A stretch of 12,957 nt of DNA from Candidatus Atribacteria bacterium. Its GTDB lineage: Bacteria > Atribacterota > JS1 > SB-45 > 34-128. Shown here piece after piece: positions 8,800 to 12,957 of the stretch. The notes under the pieces were generated by a model, which worked only from the letters and a program-made list of their open reading frames with translations, made no database searches and had not been told where the DNA came from. A program made the position numbers and the translations under genes. The DNA lies in contig DMCY01000074.1 in NCBI GenBank assembly GCA_003451675.1, positions 1 to 12,957 on the forward strand. The letters are read 5' to 3'. Position 1 is the stretch's first letter. The number at the start of each line of letters is the position of its first letter.

Positions 8800-8967
8800 G
8801 TCGTTAGTGAGTAGTATCAGAGCGTAGAGTGTAAAGCTAAAAACGCAAAACCAAAACTTAAAACCTAAGAAAAAGTTTTGAATTTTGAATTATGGTTTTT
8901 CGCTTTTCGCTTTAAGTTTCTAGTTTAATGTTAACGCAATACGCAATACGATATACTATATACTAAT
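8800..8967. repeat. unbroken 24-unit heptamer array filling the rpoB-rpoC gap
   Basis: All 168 bp divide into 24 heptamers in one register. Outer left units include GTCGTTA, GTGAGTA and AGCGTAG. Inner left units are A-rich (AGCTAAA, AACGCAA, AACCAAA, ACTTAAA). The centre has TTTGAAT twice. Inner right units are T-rich (TTTCGCT twice, TTAAGTT, TCTAGTT). Outer right units are AACGCAA, TACGCAA, TACGATA, TACTATA and TACTAAT. The right half is roughly complementary to the left, so the spacer could form one long imperfect hairpin with its loop near 8870-8890. It ends one base into the rpoB stop codon (8968-8970 side) and stops just short of the rpoC ribosome binding site. Bases 8887-8927 match 12825-12865 at 36 of 41 positions without gaps. 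Confidence 0.88.
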
Positions 8968-11900
8968 TTAAGTTATTTCTTTCATTAAATTTTCATTAAT
9001 TTCATCTTTTAAATCGATATCTTCTTTAATATCTACTTCTTTATCTTGAGAATCTAAAACTTGTACATCTAAACATAAACTACGTAATTCTTTAATTAAA
9101 ACTTTAAATGATTCTGGCATGCCGGGGACAGGGATACATTCACCCTTAACAATAGCTTCATAAGTTTTAATTCTTCCCAACACATCATCTGATTTTATAG
9201 TTAAAAGCTCCTGGAGATTGTAAGCAGCTCCGTATCCTTCTAAAGCCCAAACTTCCATTTCCCCAAATCTTTGGCCTCCAAACTGTGCTTTTCCTCCTAA
9301 AGGTTGTTGGGTAACCAAAGAGTACGGGCCAGTAGAACGAGCATGAATTTTATCATCTACTAAATGGGATAATTTTAAAATATAGCTGTAACCTACAGTA
9401 ACCTTTAGATCAAAGGGTCTACCTGTTCTACCATCATAAAGAATTGTTTTACCATCTTTGGGCAAACCTGCTTCTATTAAAGATTGTTCAATTTCTTCTT
9501 CTTTTGCTCCATTAAAAACAGGAGTTATAACTCTAAGACCTAAAGTTTTAGCTACCCAGCCTAAATGTACTTCTAAAACTTGCCCCACATTCATCCGAGA
9601 GGGTACTCCTAAAGGGTTCAATACTATTTCTATTGGCGTACCATCTGACATAAAGGGCATATCAGCCTCAGGCAAAATTTTAGCAATAACTCCTTTATTT
9701 CCATGTCTTCCCGAAATCTTATCCCCTTCAGAAATCTTTCTTTTTTGGGCAATAAATATTTTTACTAATTGATTTACTCCCGGGGGAAGGTCGTCATTGT
9801 TTTCCCTGGAAAATACTTTTACGCCCATAACCTTACCTTTTTCACCATGGGGAACTCGGAGAGAAGTATCTCTTATTTCTCGAGCCTTTTCCCCAAAAAT
9901 TGCTCTCAATAATCTTTCCTCTGGCCCTAAATCTGTTTCGCCCTTAGGAGTTACTTTTCCTACTAAAATATCGCCTGATTCCACTTCTGCTCCAATTCGA
10001 ACTATTCCTCTTTCATCTAAGTTAGATAGGCTGCCTTCCCCGATATTAGGGATATCACAAGTTATTTCTTCCGGTCCTAATTTAGTATCTCGTGCTTCAC
10101 ACTCCTGTTCAGAAATATGAATAGAGGTGAAAGTATCTTCTCTAACTAATTTTTCACTAATCAAAATAGCATCCTCAAAATTATAGCCTTCCCAAGGCAT
10201 GTAAGCTATTAAAACATTCCTACCCAAAGAAAGACGCCCTTCAGAAGTTAAAGGACCATCAGCAAGCACATCTCCCTTCTTTATAATCATTCCTTCTTCT
10301 ATTAAAGGTATTTGATTTATACAAGTTCCCTGATTAGAACGAACGAATTTTTTTAATCTATATTCTTTTTGGATATTGTCAGTATTTTCAATAATTATCT
10401 TGTCTGCACTTACTTCTTTCACCAAGCCATCATCTTGGGAAATAAGGACTGCACCTGAGTCGACAGCAACTTTATTTTCCATTCCCGTTCCCACTAAAGG
10501 AACTTCGGGTTTTATTAAAGGTACAGATTGTCTCTGCATATTAGTGCCCATTAAAGCTCTGTTCGCATCATCGTGCTCTAAAAAGGGGATTAAACTAGCT
10601 GAAATGCTGGCAACCTGTTTGGGAGACACATCTATAAAATCTATTTCATCTGGTAGACACTCAATAATGTCTCCTCTGAACCGGCAGGGTACATCCTCTT
10701 GTGAAATCTTGTTATCTTTATCTATTTTTATATTTATTTGAGCAATTCTATACTTATCTTCTTCATCAGCGGAGAGGTAAACGATCTCATCAGTTATTTT
10801 CCCTTCTATCACCCTAAAATAAGGTGTCTCAATAAATCCTAATTCATTCACCCTTGCATAAATACAAAGAGATCCTATTAATCCAATATTAGGGCCTTCA
10901 GGAGTTTCAATGGGACAAATTCTGCCATAATGAGTATGGTGAACATCTCTCACTTCAAAGCCTGCTCTTTCTCTGGTTAAGCCTCCTGGGCCTAAGGCAG
11001 AAAGCCTTCTTTTATGAGTAATTTCAGATAAAGGATTAGTCTGATCCATAAACTGAGAAAGCTGACTACTCCCAAAAAACTGTCTAATAGTGGCTAATAA
11101 TGGCCGTGCATTTATCAAGGCTTGAGGAGTAATAGCAGAAACATCAGGTTGGATAGTCATCCTCTCCCGAATCACTCTTTCCATCCTGCTTAATCCAATG
11201 TAAAATTGATCCTGAAGTAACTCACCAACTGTCTTTATTCTTCTATTCCCTAAATGATCAATGTCGTCTATATACCCAATTCCCCTATATAAATTGACTA
11301 AATACCTTAAAGAAGCGACAATATCCTCTCTTGTTAACGAAGGACCTTTTTTTATTTTTATCTTTTCTTTACATTCTTTTATTTTGTATATTAAGGCATT
11401 AGTTAATTTATCACCTATACTACAAATTACTTCACCTGTTTTTGGATTGATTATTTCTTCAGCAACAATCGCATCTATAATCCCCTCATTAATTCCTTCG
11501 CTCAGTTTATCGACAATAGGCACAGAAGCTTCGTCTTTCTCGTTAAAAACAGTTACCGTTTCATTTTCAGAATTCAGCACTTTTACCTTTTCAATTCCTG
11601 AGTTTATTATTGCAGAAAATGTTTTCCGATTTATTTTCTCTTCTGCTTTTACGATTATTTTATTGTCTCTAGGATCAACAATGTCTTCGGCGGAGATTTT
11701 ACCTAATATCCGATCTTCAAAGTTTAATTTCCTATTAATTTTATATCTCCCGACTTTTGCTAAATCATATCTTTTAGGATCAAGAAGTAATCTATAAATT
11801 AATTGTCGGGTATTTCTTTCAGTCGGAGGCTCGCTGGGTCTCAATCTTCTAAACATTTCTATCAGGGCTTCTTTTTCATTGTTTGTATTATCTTTTTCTA

Positions 11901-12573
11901 AAGTTGTTTTTACAATCTCTTCGTAATCAAAAAGTTCCATTATTTCTTCATCATTTTCATATCCCAATGCTCTTAATAGAGTAGTTGCTGGAATTTTCCT
12001 TTTTTTATCAATTCGGACATAAATCATGTCGGAAGAATCAAATCCAAATTCTAGCCAGGATCCACGATTAGGTATAATTTTAAATTTATACAATGATTTG
12101 CTATTTTCATTTTTTTCTTCATCAAAATAAATACCGGGAGATCTTATTAATTGATTTACTATCACCCTTTCTGCTCCGTTAATAACGAAGCCTCCGTTTT
12201 CAGTCATAAGCGGTAACTCGCCCATAAAGACATCTTGCTCTTTAATTTCACCTGTCTTCTTGCTGATTAAATTTATCTTAACTTCTAAAGGAGCAGAGTA
12301 AGTTCCACCTTTTTCCCAACATCCGTAAGCAGAATCTTTACATTCCCCCAGTGAATAACTAATAAAATCTAAAATTAGATTACCGGTAAAGTCTTGAATG
12401 GGAAAAATGTTTATAAAAACTTCCTGCAACCCTTGCTTTTTTCTTTTATCAGGCGAGACGAACCTTTGTAAAAAATCTTCAAAAGATTTTTTTTGTATAT
12501 CCAATAAATTGGGGATTGGACATACTTCAGGTATTTTGGAATAATCTTTCATTTGATTATATTTATTGTGCAC
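8968..12573 (-). CDS. rpoB: DNA-directed RNA polymerase subunit beta
   Basis: A complete 1201-aa beta subunit, near the Bacillus length. With beta' it makes the catalytic cleft. Landmarks: [15 protein letters not shown] near the N-terminus; LIRSPGIYF near 140; and the rifampicin region [12 protein letters not shown] (500-511), with Asp510, His520 and Ser525 equivalent to E. coli 516, 526 and 531, all wild type. Further on are [19 protein letters not shown] with Glu800-Asp801, the flap, [12 protein letters not shown] with the active-site lysines Lys952 and Lys960, and the C-terminal clamp sequence [36 protein letters not shown]. Two D-P-x-T-G-E-like modules (cores near 300 and 376) lie between the lobe and the conserved [16 protein letters not shown]. 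The start is GTG at 12573; a downstream ATG (codon 8) has no ribosome binding site. No rplL is seen in the 384 bp upstream. Confidence 0.97.
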   Translation of the reverse strand: MHNKYNQMKDYSKIPEVCPIPNLLDIQKKSFEDFLQRFVSPDKRKKQGLQEVFINIFPIQDFTGNLILDFISYSLGECKDSAYGCWEKGGTYSAPLEVKINLISKKTGEIKEQDVFMGELPLMTENGGFVINGAERVIVNQLIRSPGIYFDEEKNENSKSLYKFKIIPNRGSWLEFGFDSSDMIYVRIDKKRKIPATTLLRALGYENDEEIMELFDYEEIVKTTLEKDNTNNEKEALIEMFRRLRPSEPPTERNTRQLIYRLLLDPKRYDLAKVGRYKINRKLNFEDRILGKISAEDIVDPRDNKIIVKAEEKINRKTFSAIINSGIEKVKVLNSENETVTVFNEKDEASVPIVDKLSEGINEGIIDAIVAEEIINPKTGEVICSIGDKLTNALIYKIKECKEKIKIKKGPSLTREDIVASLRYLVNLYRGIGYIDDIDHLGNRRIKTVGELLQDQFYIGLSRMERVIRERMTIQPDVSAITPQALINARPLLATIRQFFGSSQLSQFMDQTNPLSEITHKRRLSALGPGGLTRERAGFEVRDVHHTHYGRICPIETPEGPNIGLIGSLCIYARVNELGFIETPYFRVIEGKITDEIVYLSADEEDKYRIAQINIKIDKDNKISQEDVPCRFRGDIIECLPDEIDFIDVSPKQVASISASLIPFLEHDDANRALMGTNMQRQSVPLIKPEVPLVGTGMENKVAVDSGAVLISQDDGLVKEVSADKIIIENTDNIQKEYRLKKFVRSNQGTCINQIPLIEEGMIIKKGDVLADGPLTSEGRLSLGRNVLIAYMPWEGYNFEDAILISEKLVREDTFTSIHISEQECEARDTKLGPEEITCDIPNIGEGSLSNLDERGIVRIGAEVESGDILVGKVTPKGETDLGPEERLLRAIFGEKAREIRDTSLRVPHGEKGKVMGVKVFSRENNDDLPPGVNQLVKIFIAQKRKISEGDKISGRHGNKGVIAKILPEADMPFMSDGTPIEIVLNPLGVPSRMNVGQVLEVHLGWVAKTLGLRVITPVFNGAKEEEIEQSLIEAGLPKDGKTILYDGRTGRPFDLKVTVGYSYILKLSHLVDDKIHARSTGPYSLVTQQPLGGKAQFGGQRFGEMEVWALEGYGAAYNLQELLTIKSDDVLGRIKTYEAIVKGECIPVPGMPESFKVLIKELRSLCLDVQVLDSQDKEVDIKEDIDLKDEINENLMKEIT

Positions 12574-12580
12574 CGCAAAA

Positions 12581-12590
12581 CACCAACCTT
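12581..12590 (-). promoter_or_regulatory. weak ribosome binding site supporting the rpoB GTG start
   Basis: The minus strand reads AAGGTTGGTG. GGTG lies seven bases and AAGG 13 bases before the GTG. The alternative ATG at 12552 is preceded only by A and T-rich sequence without purine-rich complementarity. The site is weaker than those of the other genes. Confidence 0.5.
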
Positions 12591-12618
12591 TATATAATGA
12601 TTAAAATATTAAATTATT

Positions 12619-12647
12619 AGTATATAATGAAAAACGAAAAGCGTAAA
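12619..12647 (-). promoter_or_regulatory. possible proximal rpoB promoter
   Basis: Minus strand: TTTACG (complement of 12642-12647), 17 bp, TATACT (complement of 12619-12624), giving a leader of about 40 nt. The -35 matches only 4/6 and lies inside heptamer units, and the region is AT-rich, so a chance match is quite likely. Confidence 0.3.
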
Positions 12648-12906
12648 ACTATCTCGTATCTCGCTAAGAACTAGTTATTTGGTTAGTTAGTTACCTGGTT
12701 GAGAAAAAGAAGTCAGAATACAGAATCTGATTCTCTTTTTCTAAAAACTGAAAACCGATAACTGAAAACTTGCATTTAAAGCTAACGCCTAACGACTATT
12801 CACTAACGACTAGTTAAGAGTTTTGAATTATGCTTTTTTGCTTTTCGCTTTGCGTTTTTAGTTTATTGATTTATCCTACACGCTAAACGCTGTACACTCT
12901 ATGCTA
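12629..12906. repeat. long composite heptamer/octamer array upstream of rpoB, copy 2
   Basis: Heptamers GAAAAAC, GAAAAGC and GTAAAAC open the array, followed by TATCTCG twice, CTAAGAA and CTAGTTA (12650-12677). GTTA or GTTG then recurs every 8 nt at 12674, 12682, 12690 and 12698. From 12711 to 12906, 28 heptamers keep a single 7-nt register (196 bp), including AACTGAA, AACCGAT, GCTAACG, CCTAACG, TTCGCTT, TGCGTTT, CACGCTA and AACGCTG. AGAAAAAGAA (12702-12711) can pair with TTCTCTTTTTCT (12731-12742). The opening A-rich units are complementary to the T-rich units near 12844-12860. Most of the 384-bp gap before rpoB is this array; the remainder holds only promoter candidates and no gene. Confidence 0.85.
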
Positions 12907-12925
12907 TTTATTTCCGTAAATTGTT

Positions 12926-12954
12926 ATTTTATCATTTATTAATTAAAAATGCAA
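12926..12954 (-). promoter_or_regulatory. extended -10 promoter candidate for rpoBC
   Basis: Minus strand: TTGCAT (complement of 12949-12954, 4/6), a 17-bp spacer, and TAAAAT (complement of 12926-12931, 5/6) preceded by TG one base upstream, an extended -10. It is at the window edge, just outside the array. A start near 12919 would give an unusually long leader of about 345 nt made mostly of heptamer repeats. Confidence 0.5.
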
Positions 12955-12957
12955 GAA

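Noticed and set aside
8780..8967. tRNA or structured small RNA gene in the rpoB-rpoC gap
   Set aside because: No cloverleaf, T-loop motif or known RNA signature is visible. The folding potential is explained by the inverted heptamer units.
11041..11090. Possible rifampicin resistance in RpoB
   Set aside because: The rifampicin-binding residues are the wild-type Asp, His and Ser at the equivalents of E. coli 516, 526 and 531.
11261..11797. 178-codon open frame on the + strand opposite rpoB
   Set aside because: It lies entirely inside the well-conserved rpoB coding region and its translation shows no recognisable domain. Other + strand frames (for example 7374-7814, 10376-10741, 9458-9772) are likewise shadows of rpoB or rpoC.
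12702..12742. Rho-independent terminator in the rpoB leader
   Set aside because: The stem is almost entirely A and T with mismatches and lacks a GC-rich stem followed by a T run on the transcribed strand. It fits better as part of the repeat array.
12574..12957. Hidden rplL or other small gene upstream of rpoB
   Set aside because: No frame with an L7/L12-like sequence is seen. The sequence is repeat array plus AT-rich flanks.

Overview
The window is a bacterial core-informational locus read entirely on the minus strand. In transcription order (right to left) it holds rpoB, rpoC, rpsL, rpsG, fusA and the first 11 codons of tuf. This is the common bacterial rpoBC plus str-operon arrangement. 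All five complete genes are intact, and the active-site and zinc-binding motifs checked in them are in place.

Organism: the DNA is AT-rich and the proteins are clearly bacterial. RpoB (1201 aa) has a Firmicutes-like sequence. RpoC is very long (1694 aa) through two lineage-specific insertions, a length more like that of Thermotogae than of Bacillus or E. coli. No L7Ae-type gene lies between rpoC and rpsL, unlike the usual Firmicutes order. I read this as a low-GC, deep-branching anaerobe-like bacterium, perhaps of an Atribacterota/Thermotogota-like candidate phylum. That placement is an inference with low confidence.

Layout: 1-35 tuf start (partial); 84-2147 fusA (EF-G); 2344-2814 rpsG (S7); 2952-3335 rpsL (S12), preceded by a near-consensus promoter at 3392-3420; 3695-8779 rpoC, with a TTG start; 8968-12573 rpoB, with a GTG start; and a candidate rpoB promoter at 12926-12954 at the right edge. 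The genes make the catalytic core of RNA polymerase, two proteins of the 30S subunit, and the two main elongation GTPases.

The unusual part is the spaces between genes. Five gaps (137, 188, 196, 359 and at least 384 bp) are filled by degenerate tandem arrays with a strict 7-nt period, mixed with blocks of 8-nt period built on GTTA or TAAC. In two places the 7-nt register runs without a slip for 168 and 196 bp. The arrays contain both orientations of related units, so they can fold back into long imperfect hairpins. Composite blocks recur 10 kb apart, with length differences that are whole numbers of units. The arrays press right up to the stop codons of the upstream genes, and one even contains the rpoC stop, but they leave the translation start regions free. 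The fusA-tuf gap has none. This repeat system is the most interesting content of the window.
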